Assembly: GCA_003415625.1 (NCBI GenBank)
Contig: PYIU01000003.1
Span: 5,208,001 to 5,272,000 of the forward strand
Direction of reading: 5' to 3'
Source: Aquanectria penicillioides
Lineage: Eukaryota; Ascomycota; Sordariomycetes; Hypocreales; Nectriaceae
Length of the DNA stretch: 64,000 nt
Part shown: piece after piece, positions 33,055 to 45,377 of the stretch
Numbering within the stretch: the first letter of the stretch is position 1
Layout: every line of letters begins with the position of its first letter
Notes under the pieces: model-generated
Database searches by the model: none
What the model was told of the DNA's origin: nothing
Seen by the model: only the letters and a program-made list of their open reading frames with translations
Position numbers and translations under genes: made by a program

Positions 33055-33503
33055 GGTGTAGATGCGATAGCGGCGCTCAATTGGTGGCTATTCGAGGGCG
33101 TAAGGGCGGAGGAAGAAGAGTGTGGTTGATGATGTATAAGATTCGAAACTGCGTCGTCGGGTCGGAGGCATTGCCGAGGATCTCGAATTGGCTCGCTCGT
33201 GATTGGCCGGCCACATTCCGGTCATGGCCGTGGGCCGGATATTGCGGAGCGCAACAACGATATACCGGAGAGCAGACCGTCCAAGCGTGTGATTGGCTGG
33301 CGGATTCAAGATGCTCGCGTGGGTCGGAATTTTTTGAGTAACCCAGCATTCGGAGCTGGTCGAGGTCTGCGTGGTGCATCGTGCGATTATTGGGGATTGC
33401 CTTTCGCTCTCTAGTTTTCTTCTTGTTCTTTTCTAAGCGTCCGATGTAGGATTGCTGGCTGTGTTCATTTTTGACGATTAATTCGACCCGATCCTCCGTC
33501 CTC
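33055..33503. promoter_or_regulatory. CCAAT-rich divergent promoter (sdh4 / mito TyrRS)
   Basis: The only DNA between two divergent nuclear genes for mitochondrial proteins. It holds five ATTGG pentamers on the + strand (33080, 33187, 33202, 33292, 33389), which read CCAAT in the sdh4 direction. Those at 33202 and 33292 share the longer form GTGATTGGC(C/T)GG. CCAAT is the site of the Hap2/3/5 complex, a classic activator of respiratory genes. The motifs are seen; control by Hap is inferred. Confidence 0.5.
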
Positions 33504-35478
33504 ATGGCCTCCCGCGCCACAATCTCGAGGCTTTCGAGCTCGAGGCTTGTCATCCGCCCAAGATGTGCCAACGCGATCCGACCCCTTCTCCAGATCAGCG
33601 GAGCACGAAGCGTAGCGACTACCTTTTTGAAGAAGAAGGCCGAAGCCGAGGAACGATGGGAGAGGAGGGCCGAGAAGATTGAGAGAGGAGAGCTCCCTCA
33701 CGTTTGGGATATTCTTGAAGAGCGTGGATATATCAAAGACATCGCAGGGTGCGTCGCATTACGCATGCTGCAGCAGTCTGTCAAGATCTGACCTGACCTT
33801 TTTCCAGAAACCCTGAGACGATCAAGGAGATTATGCGCACAAAGCGTATAGGTGCCTATGTTGGAATTGACCCCACAGCCGATTCGTTGCACGTTGGCCA
33901 TCTCCTCCCACTCATGCCCATGTTTCTCATGTGGTTCCACGGTCACCCCGCCGTCACCTTGATTGGTGGCTCGACTGCTCGAATTGGCGACCCGACCGGC
34001 CGACTGCAGAGTCGCGAACATATGTCGAACTCGGACATCTCTAAGAACATTACCAAGATTCACGTGCAATTGAGGAAGATCTGGACCAACGTGGAACAAC
34101 TGAAGCGGAAGCATCGATACAAGGATGACTGGGCGGCCAAGCATCATTTGCTCAACAACAACATGTGGCTCGGAGGTCTGACTCTCTACGAGTTCAGCAA
34201 GAGAATCGCCAGGCACATTCGAATTGGACCTATGCTAAGCCGTGATACGTAAGTCTGCGCAGCTTTCCTTTTCTTCTCAGGGTCGGGGCTAACTTACTGG
34301 AATAGCGTCAAGCGCAAGCTAACCGAGGGAGACGGCATGTCCTTCGGCGAGTTCATGTACCCTCTCCTCCAGGGCTGGGACTTCTGGCACATGTACAACA
34401 AGCTGGGCATCCAGATGCAGATTGGTGGTTCCGATCAGTACGGCAACATCGTTGCAGGCTGCGACGCCCTCAAGATCATCAGGGAGTCTGAGGAAGCCCC
34501 GCATGCGAAGATGCCTTCAGGGTGGCAGCATGACCCGATTGGTTTCACGGTCCCTCTGCTCACGGATTCGTCCGGTGCCAAGTTTGGAAAGAGCGCTGGC
34601 AACGCTATTTGGCTGGATGAGTTCAAGACGTCTGCCTTTGACCTCTACGGCTTCTTCATGCGACGAACAGACGACGAGATTGAGCGTCTGTTGAAGATGT
34701 TTACTTTCATGTCTCTCGAGAGCATCAATGAGACCATGCTGGAGCATGCGCAGGATCCTTCGAAGCGAACTGCCCAGCACGTGCTCGCGTTTGAGGTCGT
34801 TTCGCTTGTCCACGGCTCTCAGAAGGCGCTGGAGGAGGCCAAGCAACACGAGTTCCGCTTTGGCGGCAAGCTTCCTAGTGTCATTAATGAACCCCCAACG
34901 TCTTCGGGCATCGTTACCCCCAACAATGCCCCCGAAGCGACATCCGACTCCCCCGCTCCATTATGGACAAGTCCCCAGCCAAGATCCTATACGCCGCCGG
35001 CCTTGCCAGCAGCAGCAGCGATGGCCAGCGTCTTGTTACCCAGCAGGGCGCCTATATTGCTGCTCAGCCCGGCCAGACACGTGGTCTTGTCCCTGGCAAC
35101 CTGTCTTGGACCCCAATGAAGGCCTGGTTCCCCGAGGAGACTTCCCGCTACCTCATCGATAAGCGAATGTTAATTCTCCGCAAGGGAAAGCACAACATTC
35201 GCATCGTCGAGCTCATCAGCGATGAGGAGTGGGAGGCAAGTGGCGAGATCTACCCTGGCCAGCCCTACACTGGCGTCGTTCGCCGGCTGAAGCAGCAGCT
35301 AAAGAAAGAGGCCGAGCAGCAGGGAGAATCATTGACAGATGAGCAGCTGTCCAAGATTGCAGGCGAGAAGCAGGCTGGATCCAAGCGTACGGTTGCCAAT
35401 AACCCAGACATTGAGCTACCGAACAAGACGGAGGTTCGCGAAAGAGCGCAGGGTAAAGGACCTCGTTCGGAAAATTAG
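33504..35478 (+). CDS. mitochondrial tyrosyl-tRNA synthetase (one frameshift)
   Basis: Three exons: 33504-33748, 33808-34248 and 34306-35478. The presequence is Arg/Ser-rich ([19 protein letters not shown]). Class I motifs are present: [18 protein letters not shown] contains the HIGH-type signature and [10 protein letters not shown] the KMSKS-type loop. [14 protein letters not shown] binds tyrosine/tRNA. The C-terminal part ([28 protein letters not shown]) is the S4-like tRNA-binding domain. The frame shifts at the C5 run 34929-34933, where one more base would restore the expected product of about 619 residues. This is the orthologue group of Neurospora CYT-18, which also helps group I introns splice; that second role is not demonstrable here. 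The frameshift is probably a consensus error since both halves are well conserved. Confidence 0.92.
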
Positions 35479-35649
35479 CGGGATGAGATGGTCCCGGCCG
35501 TAACGGTGTGACGCCCTGTAAGACTATGATGTAAAATACTGTATTCCGAAAGATACCATAGACTTTCATGTATATTTAAATAACTCTATATCAATTCGAT
35601 CACTTCTTCTCAGTATGATTTGACTCCAGTATCTACTGATAAAGGACCG

Positions 35650-37065
35650 TCAAGTCCCTTTAGGAACCGGAAATGCTTTAAGCTTTTCCATAATCTCACT
35701 CTCCGTGAGGTTCTGTTCCGTAATGATCTGCTCGAAGTGGTGGCAGCCGTCGGTATATTTTTGCAGAGGGTCACCTCCCGGCACGGGATGGCTTTGGCCC
35801 GACGCCAGTGCTGCCAAGTATTGCTTCGAGACTACATACTTGTGGACGCGGTAGAGGCAACCCTTGATGATTCCAAACTGAACGAACCGACGAACGTCCA
35901 CGTACTTCAAGACCTCGAAGCCAGCATCTTGATGGCCTTTTAGCCACTCCATTACCGTACGTCCTTGGACGAAGGTGGACATGAGCTTGATTAGGTGATA
36001 GTTACTAACACGCCCTCGGCCATGGGAGACGTAGGCGGCGCATTCGTCAACCATGCCATCGACGTTGCGAATGAAATCGTGGACGCCCGGGCGAGGAGAA
36101 TAGCAGGCGCTGAAAAAGAAGATATCGAGGAGAATTATAGTGTCATAGTAGAGGAGGTGGCGAAGAGCAGTTTTGGCGAGGTCTAGTGAAACATTTGCCG
36201 CGTGGGCAATACGGCGAACATCAGAGACCCCGTCGATGTGAGCAATGACCTTTTGGAGGGTGAGGTCCCAAGTTGAGTCAACGATATCGTTGAACTTGGT
36301 CTTGGCGACAGGAACATGCCAGCCCTTTACAACCGGAGGCTGAGGGTGGTGGGGGAAGAGCTTCATATTGATGGTGTTGGCTTCGTCTATTTGATGATGT
36401 GAGCAAGGCATCCATATGATCACTTTTTTGTTCTAGAATGACCGCAACTTACCAACCGGAATCATACACTCTCCGTAATTATCTAGATCCTCTTTGACGA
36501 TCTGGAGCAAGCTATCAATGGGTCGTCGCCCACGGCCAGCTCCGTCGCGGCGTCCTTCGTTCTGGCTCAGGTACTCATTCTGTTTCTCCATCTCAGAGAA
36601 TGTAGAGGCTAGGCGGCGAACAACACGCTCATATGGGATCTGATCCTCGTCTGCGTCAAGAACGAGGCCAAAGTTGAAGATGAACTCATTGCGGAGGTAC
36701 TTTGTGTGAGGGATGACAACAGGGTAGCCCAAGACAGCATACTTGCCATCTGGGGTGTTGATGGTGAGGTAGCGGTTACAAAAGGCCTGCCGGGGTATGA
36801 TATACTCCTGGAGAACATCGAAATCGATGAGAGGAGCTTTCGTTGAGTTTTCAACAGGGGTAATGCACCCGGCAGGAGATTGAGCGACAATCTTGGGGCC
36901 TTGATACCGAGGCGTGTGAGCAGACTAAGATGCGGAGCAAGACAAGACGAGGCCATGGGAGAAGAAGGCTTGACAGATGATAGGGGCAGTGTTGAAGACC
37001 AAAGTGCAAGAAGCGGACTTACCCTCTTGAGGGAAGAATCTCGCGTAGAAGATTCCTTGAATCAT
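35650..37065 (-). CDS. npr2: nitrogen permease regulator Npr2 (GATOR1/SEACIT subunit)
   Basis: Three exons: 37065-37023 (14 codons plus one base), 36899-36453 and 36386-35650, giving 408 residues. The family start IQGIFYARFFPQEGPKIV spans the first junction, which supports the short first exon. Then come VLQEYIIPRQAFCNRYLTI and YLRNEFIFNFGLVLDAD, part of the longin-like domain. The C-terminal half has WDLTLQKVIAHIDGVSDVRRIA (winged-helix element) and VRRFVQFGIIKGCLYRVHKY. Npr2 and Npr3 form a GTPase-activating complex for Gtr1 and so restrain TORC1 when amino acids or nitrogen are short. It acts at the vacuolar membrane. Confidence 0.92.
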
Positions 37066-38559
37066 GATGGGCGCCGGTCCTCACTCTGCTTGTTTCTCAT
37101 GCTCTGGGCTGCCCTGGGCATAGGACGGACTGACTGGGGAGATTGCGCGCAGCAGGAACTTCACAGCGAGACGAAACGCATGGCGGGGGATTTTGTGGCG
37201 GCTCACTCCTTGCGGAATCGCAGGCTGGCGGAATGAAAGCTATAAGATCTGGGTTGGGGATGCCAGGATTGGCGTCTGGAGCGCTTGATCGAGTGAGCTG
37301 AGATGTGCTGCTGGCTGGGTATCTGGATATGTGGATATGTGCGACATGCGTTTGGGAGGCAGGACCCCACTATAGGCCAGGGAGAGGGTGCGGCAAATGC
37401 AAATGCAGGCGCAAACACCTTGTTTAGACTACGGGCGGGCGCGGCTACCCTAGACCGCTAACAGTCACTGGAGGGAGGGGGGTCAGGTCGAGCCATGAGG
37501 GCATGAACAGGTTCGCAGTGGAGTTTGGCCATGCTTTGGCGTGGCCGCTGACCTGGCCTGTTGGGCGCCGATCGGATCAAGACCCTTGATAGACAGATGA
37601 TCGAGGTAACCAATTGGGCAGTCAACAGTGCTTTGTACAGTGCTCTGGTGCTCTGGTACTGCCTTTGGGGGGGGGAGATTGGCTTTTGGATTTAATGGGG
37701 CGCGTGTGCACACACTTACAGACATAATTATCTGAGATTGGCAGGTCACTCGCTCGCAGCGGGAGCGAGGCGAGGACTTTGTTGGTTACGATATCTGGCG
37801 AGAGAAGACGGTGGACGGCGATGGAACTGCGACAAGCTAACTCGGAGAAGGGGGAGCGAGGATGTAATTACGCAATAACTACGGGTAGGGACAGTGCACA
37901 GATAGGAGCGGCATCTGCTGTTCAAAAGGCCGAATTACTCCGTCTTGCAACTACGTGCTTCCCGCGAGAGGGCGGAAACAGAGACTGAGAGGCCAATTCT
38001 GCTGCGTCTTTCCACCATCTGTCCCCTGTCCACTGTCCACTGTCCCCTGTCCACTGTCCGCGTGTGTAGCTCTCTGCCTCACCGGCTGCGAATACAACAG
38101 AGCGGAGCGGCGTCATTGGAGTGCTGCAGTTGCCCCACGTCTGGTCTGGAGCCCCGACCGCCGACCATCGCTGCCGCATTATCTCCATCCATCCCAACTC
38201 CAACTCCAACGCCAACTCCGACAGGCTCCAACTCGGCGGACTTTCCGACCTCACATCACCACCTCGCCCTGTCTCGTCTCGTCCTGTTCCTCCTCCTTCT
38301 CCTCCCTCTCCTCCCTGCCTCGCTGCGGCCCACCCCAACTTTCAAGCTCGTCTCCGGTGTCGTCTACGCCCCCCCAAGACGCCGCTCTGATCGCAACCGA
38401 CGCCCCCGCGCAATCTCAAAGCTCGGTCCCGCCAGAGCCTCCCGCCTGGCATCTCCCACTTCCCGCCACCCCAAAGCCACCATCTCGTCCCGCCCCGCTC
38501 CGTACGACCTCAGGCCTTGAATCTCCCACTCTATACTACCCTCGCGCCCGTCTTCCGCC
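37066..38559. other. divergent promoter region, npr2 / dsk2
   Basis: About 1.5 kb without a supported gene. The right part is very C/T-rich and carries a 21-bp direct repeat (38020-38061). The TCTCC/CCTCC-rich run just before the Dsk2 start is typical of a fungal leader. Confidence 0.55.
38020..38061. repeat. 21-bp tandem duplication
   Basis: Two adjacent copies of a 21-mer (TGTCCCCTGTCCACTGTCCAC in the first copy, written here only as positions 38020-38040 and 38041-38061) differ at one base. Internally each is built from CTGTCC(A/C)-type units. It lies about 500 bp before dsk2. Confidence 0.9.
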
Positions 38560-39973
38560 ATGGCCGACAACGTTGAGTCGAGCGGCGACGCTCAGATCAC
38601 CTTCAAGGTCAAAACCTCGTCCGACACCACTCACACCATCACCATGTCCGATGCCGCCACCGTTCTTGACCTCAAGACCAAGCTGGCCGGCGAGGCCTTT
38701 GAGAATGTCCCCGTCGAGCGACAGCGCCTCATTTACTCGGGCCGGGTCATGAAGAATGACGACGCTCTCAATACTTACAAGATCAAGCACAACAACACCA
38801 TCCACATGGTCAAGAGCGCCGCCAGCAACCAGACCCAACCCGCCTCCACCACGTCCACGTCCACCCCCGCTGCTGTGCCCACTAACATGGCCTCTGGTAC
38901 CGCTAACAATCCTCTGGCTGGCTTGACCGGCGCCCGATATGCCGGCCATCAGATCAACCTCCCCGGCCTCGACATGTTCGGCCCTGACGGTGGTGTAAGC
39001 GCATTTAACCCCGGCCCTCACTTGGCTGAGTCCACTGACATAGGTTGCTGATCGATTTGTCTTCTAGATGGGCCCACCCATGGACGAGGAGCGCATCCAG
39101 CGCTTGATGTCCGATCCCAATGTGCAGCAGTCTATGAACGAAGCACTCAACAACCCCGACTTTGTCAACATGCTTATCGAGTCAAACCCCATGCTAAGAA
39201 ACATGCCCAACGCCCGCGAGATCATCACATCCCCCTTTATGCGGCAAATGATGAGCAACCCCCAGATGATGAGCCAAGCCATGCGCATGCAGCGCAACAT
39301 GCGAGGCGGAGAGGCCTCATTTCCCGCCCCAGGTGCCACGGACACCACCCCCGACGGAACTGCGTCCGAGGGCAACAACAATAACAACAACCAGAACCAG
39401 AACCCGTTCCTCAACCCGTTCATGATGCCGGGTATGTTTGGTGGTCAACAGGGTGGGGATGGCCAGGCTCAGCAACCCAATCTAAGCCAGATGATCCAGC
39501 AACTCCAGAGCTTGAATGCCATGGGAATCACCCCCTTTGGCATCAACCCTGCGCAGGGCGAGCAGAACGCCGATGGGACGCGCGCTGCCCAAGCTGCATC
39601 AGGAACCACACCAAGCCAGGGCACCACTGAGTCCCAGGGCACGACCCCGGCATCAGGAAACACCTCTGGCCAGCAGGGCACCACCAGCCCGCCACCGGCC
39701 AATCCCTTTGCCGCACTCTTCCCTGCTCCCGGATCCAACCAGGCGAACCCGTTTGCCGTGAACCCAGAGATGATGCAACAGATGATGCAGCTATTGGGAG
39801 GCGGTCCTGCTGCCGCGCCCGCAGACAACCGGCCACCGGAGGAGCGCTACGCGGAGCAGCTGCGCCAGTTGAACGATATGGGATTCTACGATTTCGATAG
39901 GAACGTTGCTGCCCTGCGACGAAGTGGAGGAAGCGTCCAGGGTGCCATCGAGCACCTGCTAAACGGAAGCTAA
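38560..39973 (+). CDS. dsk2: ubiquilin-type shuttle protein Dsk2
   Basis: Two exons, 38560-38994 and 39068-39973, joined in phase 0, give 446 residues. An N-terminal ubiquitin-like domain covers residues 12-86 (ITFKVKTSSDTTHTITM to IKHNNTIHMVKS; RLIYSGRVMKNDDAL is the I44-patch region). A Thr/Ser/Pro linker follows, then STI1-type repeats (RIQRLMSDPNVQQSMNEAL, NPMLRNMPNAREIIT, MMSNPQMMSQAMRMQ). An Asn/Gln/Gly/Thr-rich middle leads to a C-terminal UBA domain (RYAEQLRQLNDMGFYDF to AIEHLLNGS). It carries ubiquitylated proteins to the proteasome. The domain order is diagnostic. Confidence 0.97.
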
Positions 39974-40713
39974 GGGCGACCATATAGGAAAGTGGGGAGG
40001 GAGTTGCAGCTTTTCTGGGGCATTTATTGGCCTTGTCGCCGGTTGCAAGCCATTCTTTCATACCAGTGCCCCGTGGGATCAGCCCAGACAAGTTGAGTAA
40101 TACCAGTCGGTCTGAGGGCTCTCGGGCAAGGACAGGGCATATCTCGACGTATTAGTATGATGCTGTTATGATATCAAGCCTTGACGAGGACGTCGAAATT
40201 CAACACACTTCTTTATTAAGAAACGAGGTTGATTCTGTGAAGCGAGCAGCGTGAAATGTGATACTGAGAAGCGAGTGCAAATGAACAAGTTAATATAGAC
40301 ATTCAATTAGGAATCTCGGACCACGGACCAAGTTTTGTGATGCCTGGCTTTTATACTCCCTGCGCCGCCGTCTCCCACGGTCGCTGTGCTGATTGCTTCT
40401 CGACCCCCACCTCAAACAAACTTGACTCAAGCTCAATGGCCGGCAGCGAGTGGCGCTGTTTCGGCGCAACTGGGCTGAGATGCCTCGGCATGTTTTGGGG
40501 CCCCGCGATCTAAGCGACGCCAACCCCAGACCAACCCCGGACATGGCAGCCAAAGAGAGCTGAGCTCAAGAAGCTCGCCATTGTTAAATACGTAGCAACT
40601 TCAACCCGGGGCCTTTTTATTCACATTCCACCTCTGATTGACCAAACGTCGCCGTCGTGTCCGTGGTTTGAAAACTGTCACCTGATTATTCTCGCCTCCC
40701 TCCCACTTTCACC
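39974..40713. other. intergenic region dsk2 / quinone oxidoreductase
   Basis: The 3' flank of dsk2 and the promoter of the downstream oxidoreductase. No additional gene is visible. Confidence 0.6.
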
Positions 40714-41961
40714 ATGCGTGGCATCCAGATTAAGGAATACGTCAAGGTTAGCCATCGAATCGAATCATTGCGCCTCACGCCCCCAGTGAATAATGCATTT
40801 GGCGTGATAATCAAGAAAACTAACGGCAAGAAAATCACAGGGACCCAGCGAGCTCAAGGTCTCAGACCTGCCTGATCCCATCCCCAAGGACAACGAGTAC
40901 CTCATCCAGGTCCACGCCGCTGCTGCCAACTTCTTCGACATTCTACAGGTCCAGGGCAAATATCAGAACCAACCCCGTAATTTCCCCCAAAAACTTCCCT
41001 GACTTCTTTGTAAAGGGCGTCATGCTTACCAATCTCATCACTTAGCTTTCCCTTGGGTCGCGGGCGCCGAGTTTGCCGGCACCGTCATTGCCGCGCCGCG
41101 CTCCCTCAAGAACCCCAAGTTCCCGCCTGGATCGCGGGTCTTTGGCGCACAGCAGGGCGCCTTCGCGACGAGGCTCTGCGCAAAGGAGGAATCTCTTCTC
41201 CCTGTCCCCCAGGGTTGGTCTTTCCAGGAAGCTGCCGGCTTGTTTGTCACGGCGCCGACAAGCTATGCGGCGCTGGTGGTGAGAGCGGGCATCAAAAAGG
41301 GCGACTATGTGCTGGTGCATGCGGCGGCCGGAGGCGTCGGGCTCGCAGCTGTGCAAGGTAAGCTGATGCCAGACATGGGAAAGGCCATGGAGATAAGAAC
41401 GGAGATGCACAGCTAACACGGCATGTGACAGTGGCAAAGGCATTTGGCGCAACCGTCATTGCGACGGCTTCAACCCAGCGCAAACTAGACATCGCCAAGT
41501 CGTTTGGGGCCGACCATGTCATTTCGTACAACGACAAGACATGGCCCGCAAAGGTGAAGGCTCTGACGCCCTCTTCTCGAGGCGTCGACATCGTCTACGA
41601 CCCCGTCGGCCTGGTCGACGCCTCCACAAAGTGCACGGCATGGAACGGACGCATCTTGATCGTGGGCTTTGCCGCAGGCAGCATTGAGAAGGTGGCCATG
41701 AACAAGGTGCTTCTGAAGAATATCGCCTTGGTGGGAATCCACTGGGGCGCGTACTCGTTGAACGAGCGGGGGGCGATTGGACGGGTCTGGGAGGGCATCA
41801 TGGGGCTCGTGAAGGAAGGCAAGATACGCGGTACCGAGTATTCCGACGAGGAGTTTGTCGGGCTTGAGAGAATTGGAGATGCTCTGGTGGCATTGGGAGG
41901 AAGGGGTACCTGGGGTAAGGTTGTTGTGAAGGTTCCACAACAAGGAGAGAGCAAGTTGTAA
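40714..41961 (+). CDS. zinc-free MDR quinone oxidoreductase
   Basis: Four exons: 40714-40746, 40841-40976, 41046-41357 and 41432-41961, giving 336 residues. Features of the quinone-oxidoreductase branch of medium-chain dehydrogenases: IQVHAAAANFFDILQVQGKY near the N-terminus, PWVAGAEFAGTVI, GDYVLVHAAAGGVGLAAVQVAKAFGA (nucleotide-binding loop, broken across intron 3) and SFGADHVISY. The structural and catalytic zinc ligands of alcohol dehydrogenases are absent. It is expected to use NADPH to reduce quinones or enones in the cytosol; the true substrate is unknown. The first exon of 11 codons is supported by the family start RGIQIKEYVKGPSELKV. Confidence 0.9.
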
Positions 41962-42186
41962 GGTTATTGTAGTTGCTCAAAATTTCCATGCCTCGTAAAA
42001 CCTCGATTTGCATAATGCCCTAATAAACGGAATACCTGGGTTTCAGAATCTCAAGCTTTGCCAACCATGCGAATGCGCGTCACTTGCAACGTTAATCATG
42101 GTCTATTTCTGTCATTTAGTCATTCAACATTTCGCTCATCTTCACAATTCCACATGCTCCCGCACTATCTGACCGCCAGCTTCTCC

Positions 42187-45100
42187 TTATTGCCGCTGCA
42201 CTGCGCCAGCCATGGCCTGGAATCTCGCAATCAGATCCTTGTCTACATTGACAGCCCATTGTTCCTCAAACACTGCCTCACCTCCAGCCCTAGCAATCAG
42301 ATCCTGGAGACGCATCCTAACGAACTCAAAGGCATGGACGGTATGGATGGGATCCTTGGCCAATCCTTGGCGCTCCGCAACAATCTTAGGGGTATCATAC
42401 TCGCTCGGCTCTAGGTCTTCCGGGCCCCAGATCAGAGTGTCGGTGCCGTTGACCACGCCATCCTGTAACTCTGCAATTACATTGAGCCACATGTCGAAAT
42501 ATTCCTGAAGTTTGCTCAGAACGAGCTCCTGCATCGGTGATGGCACTTCAAGCAAGCGAGTGAGACCCATGAGGAATAGCTTCTGCCTTTCAATGTGGTC
42601 CATGTTAGAGAGGTGAGAGAACCACTCGGCCGCCAACCAACTCCAAGTCTGCTCCAGGGGCCCAAAGTTTGAAAGCATCTGCACAAAAAGACTTGGCTCT
42701 GCAAGCGCCAATCGGGCGAGAACAGCAATATAGTCACCTTCAGTGACGGTGTTAAGCTTGCTGACTTTGCGATTTGGCCCCGTGGTTTGATGTGCTTCCC
42801 AAGCGTCGTGCAAGTTCTCTAAAATCTTGTTCATGAAGCCAATTTCAACCATATCCTGGATGATGACCGACACGCCGGTGGGCCCGCCCAATTCCACAGC
42901 GGCGCGGATAAGATACTCGATGCAGACGGTGGCTATTCTAACCAACTCACGGCTGCTCGATTCAAGTGCCAATGACAGTGCTGTTAGAGTGGGTCGTCGT
43001 AACCTATCCTCCAATACAGAACTAGGTGCAAGCAGAATGTAAGACTCAATGGCAGTCAGGGCTTGCGTTGCTGTTTCAGGTTGATACTCCAGGAGCGGGA
43101 GAGCAAGCTCTGCGAGGTTAACCACTTCGGGTGCAAGAGGGGGGTTACTCTGCATCAGGATGGCATTCCATAGCTCCAATGACTCATCAATAAGATGTAC
43201 ATGCAAGTCAGATCCCTGACGTGCTGCTTCAGCAAGGAGAGGCACCATGAAATGTTGATACCTTTGCGAGTTGCTCTCCATGCTCATCACAAGAGCTGCG
43301 AATATGGCAATGACCGCCTGCTTAATCATATATTCTTCAGTACCCGAGTTTTCCCAAACCCCGGGAAGAGCAGCCATGAGCTGATCGCCGAACTGGGATA
43401 CTTCTCGTTCCATCCGTGTTACAATGATTCTGATGGACTCAAGAATAGCAAGTTTGGTTTCATCCACATCCACATTCTGGATCAGGTTGATAAGCTGGGT
43501 CAGAATATTGGCGGCGAAGGGTAAGAACCCCTCTACACTGAACCCAAGCTCATCAGCAACCCAGCGGAGCTGTCGTGCGGCCGTGATTCTAACAACAATG
43601 TCATTAGTTTCGTCCTCTGGATTTAGAAAGTGCTGGAAGATCTGGTAGACTAAGGGTCGGCTCGCATCGTCAAGTTTGACTGGAGCCCAATTGCTCACGA
43701 GAATGGCAATTCGCCGTCTCAACACCTTGTAAAGACCACCTTGCTGCTGTGCATCATTGACGATAGTCGAAGCCAACACGGCATCAAAGTCAAACACTGT
43801 ATAGACATGCGCAGCCGCAAGACCCATAGCCGTATATACCGCCTCCTTAGTGGCAATGTCAGCCTGCGCGGCTTGGGCGGTTTGGAAATAGGCCAACAGG
43901 GGAGGAATTAAAAGATCTTTGTAGTTTGTGAGAAGGTCAAGAAACAATTTCTCGGCACACGGGCGCACCTCCCACTCATAGGCGTTTCCTTCACTCTGTT
44001 CCTGTTGCTCCCATTCCTCTGGATCCTCCTCCCAAGCATCAAGATCTGCCTTTCGGAACACAAATAGATGAGTGATGATGGAGTTGACAATCTGGATGAC
44101 TAGGTCCGGCTTGAGTAGTTGGGCTTTGATAATATCCCTTGCCTGCTCCTGTTCGGCCTTGGTTTCCGGACTTCGGTATTTGAATGAAGGGGCATGGTGG
44201 AAAGCAATCCTAACACAGGCCCTGAGAAGAAGAAGGCCCTTAAGGGCCAATCTCTCCAACAGAGGACCCTCGACCTTTGATTTTGCGGTACCTGCCTCCC
44301 CTGAGCCTTGTCGAATGCCGCCAGACTTGTCGAAAACTTCGGCAAATTTTGCCACGAGATCCCAATATGCATGAACCAAGGAAAGTGAGTTGGGAAGAAC
44401 GGCGAAGCTGGCAGCGTGCTGATCCGACATGTCAATGTGAAGCTTGGTAAACTGCAGTAGATGCTTGCCCACAACCTCTTGGTAGGGGGCTGGCACTGTT
44501 GAGTCATGGCTAACAAAGTTGAGGAGTTGTCCAAACTGGTTTTGCGACATTGTCCAAAACTGTTCAACAGTTTTGTCTCCATGGGGGCGTTCGTAGCCCA
44601 TGATTACCAGGCGACGGAGGATCTTGAGCGCGAACAGGCTGTTTAGCATGGCCATGTGGGCTTCGTCTCCAGTTCCCTGGCCACCACTGAGGAATCCAAC
44701 CCATGCTCCAGACTTTTCGGCGTAAATTTCCGTCAAGACATGCACAATTTCGGGAGTCACAGACTGTAAAGCGGTCTGAGACTTTCGTAGCCTGGCAGTC
44801 CCAAGTTCCTTGACTACTCGAAGTAGGATCTGCAACACGCCTTGAAGATGCTTTGGGTTGCCATTACGAGAAGACCGAAGGAGCTCAATGAGACTCCCCA
44901 AGGCATCCGGCCACTCCGTGGGATAGTCAACTCTAATGACCTTGGCAATAACTAGAGCATTGTGTAAACCGAGGTTCGCCTCGTCCTCTTCGATGGTGCC
45001 TTGAAATAGCCGCTGACGAATGGCGACTTTCTCGTCTGCCTTGATCCCGTGTTTAACTGATGTATAAAGGCGCCAATATCGATCGATACCGTTCTTGAGC

Positions 45101-45377
45101 TGGATCACGGCGAGGAAGCGGATGTCGATGGGGAGAGACTTGTCAAGGTAGATCGACTAGAGAGACTGTCAGCGCTTGAACACCATAATCGTGGAGGGGA
45201 TTCATGAACTACCTGCAATGAACTGTAATATCCTGCCTGAAGCTCCCATGAAGTGAGTTGTTGACCAGCCGTCTGGCGTTGTGCAAAGTCGGAGGAGGTG
45301 GCAGACTGAAGAGCCTGGGCCAGCGTCTGAAGGGTCAGCGGGTTCGCCTCGCCGGGCACCTCGATGGCGAAGCTCAT
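42187..45377 (-). CDS. kap120: importin-beta family karyopherin (Kap120/importin-11)
   Basis: Two exons, 45377-45213 and 45156-42187, joined in phase 0, give 1044 residues, close to yeast Kap120. The N-terminal importin-beta domain is clear: LAQALQSATSSDFAQRQTA, then YYSSLQSIYLDKSLPIDIRF across the junction, then AVIQLKNGIDRYWR. The rest is a run of HEAT-like helical pairs with no catalytic motif, ending in a DLIARFQAMAGAVQRQ tail. Such proteins carry cargo (ribosomal and ribosome-assembly proteins for Kap120) through the nuclear pore with Ran-GTP. The importin-11/Kap120 placement follows from length and the N-terminal pattern and is less certain than the superfamily. Confidence 0.88.
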
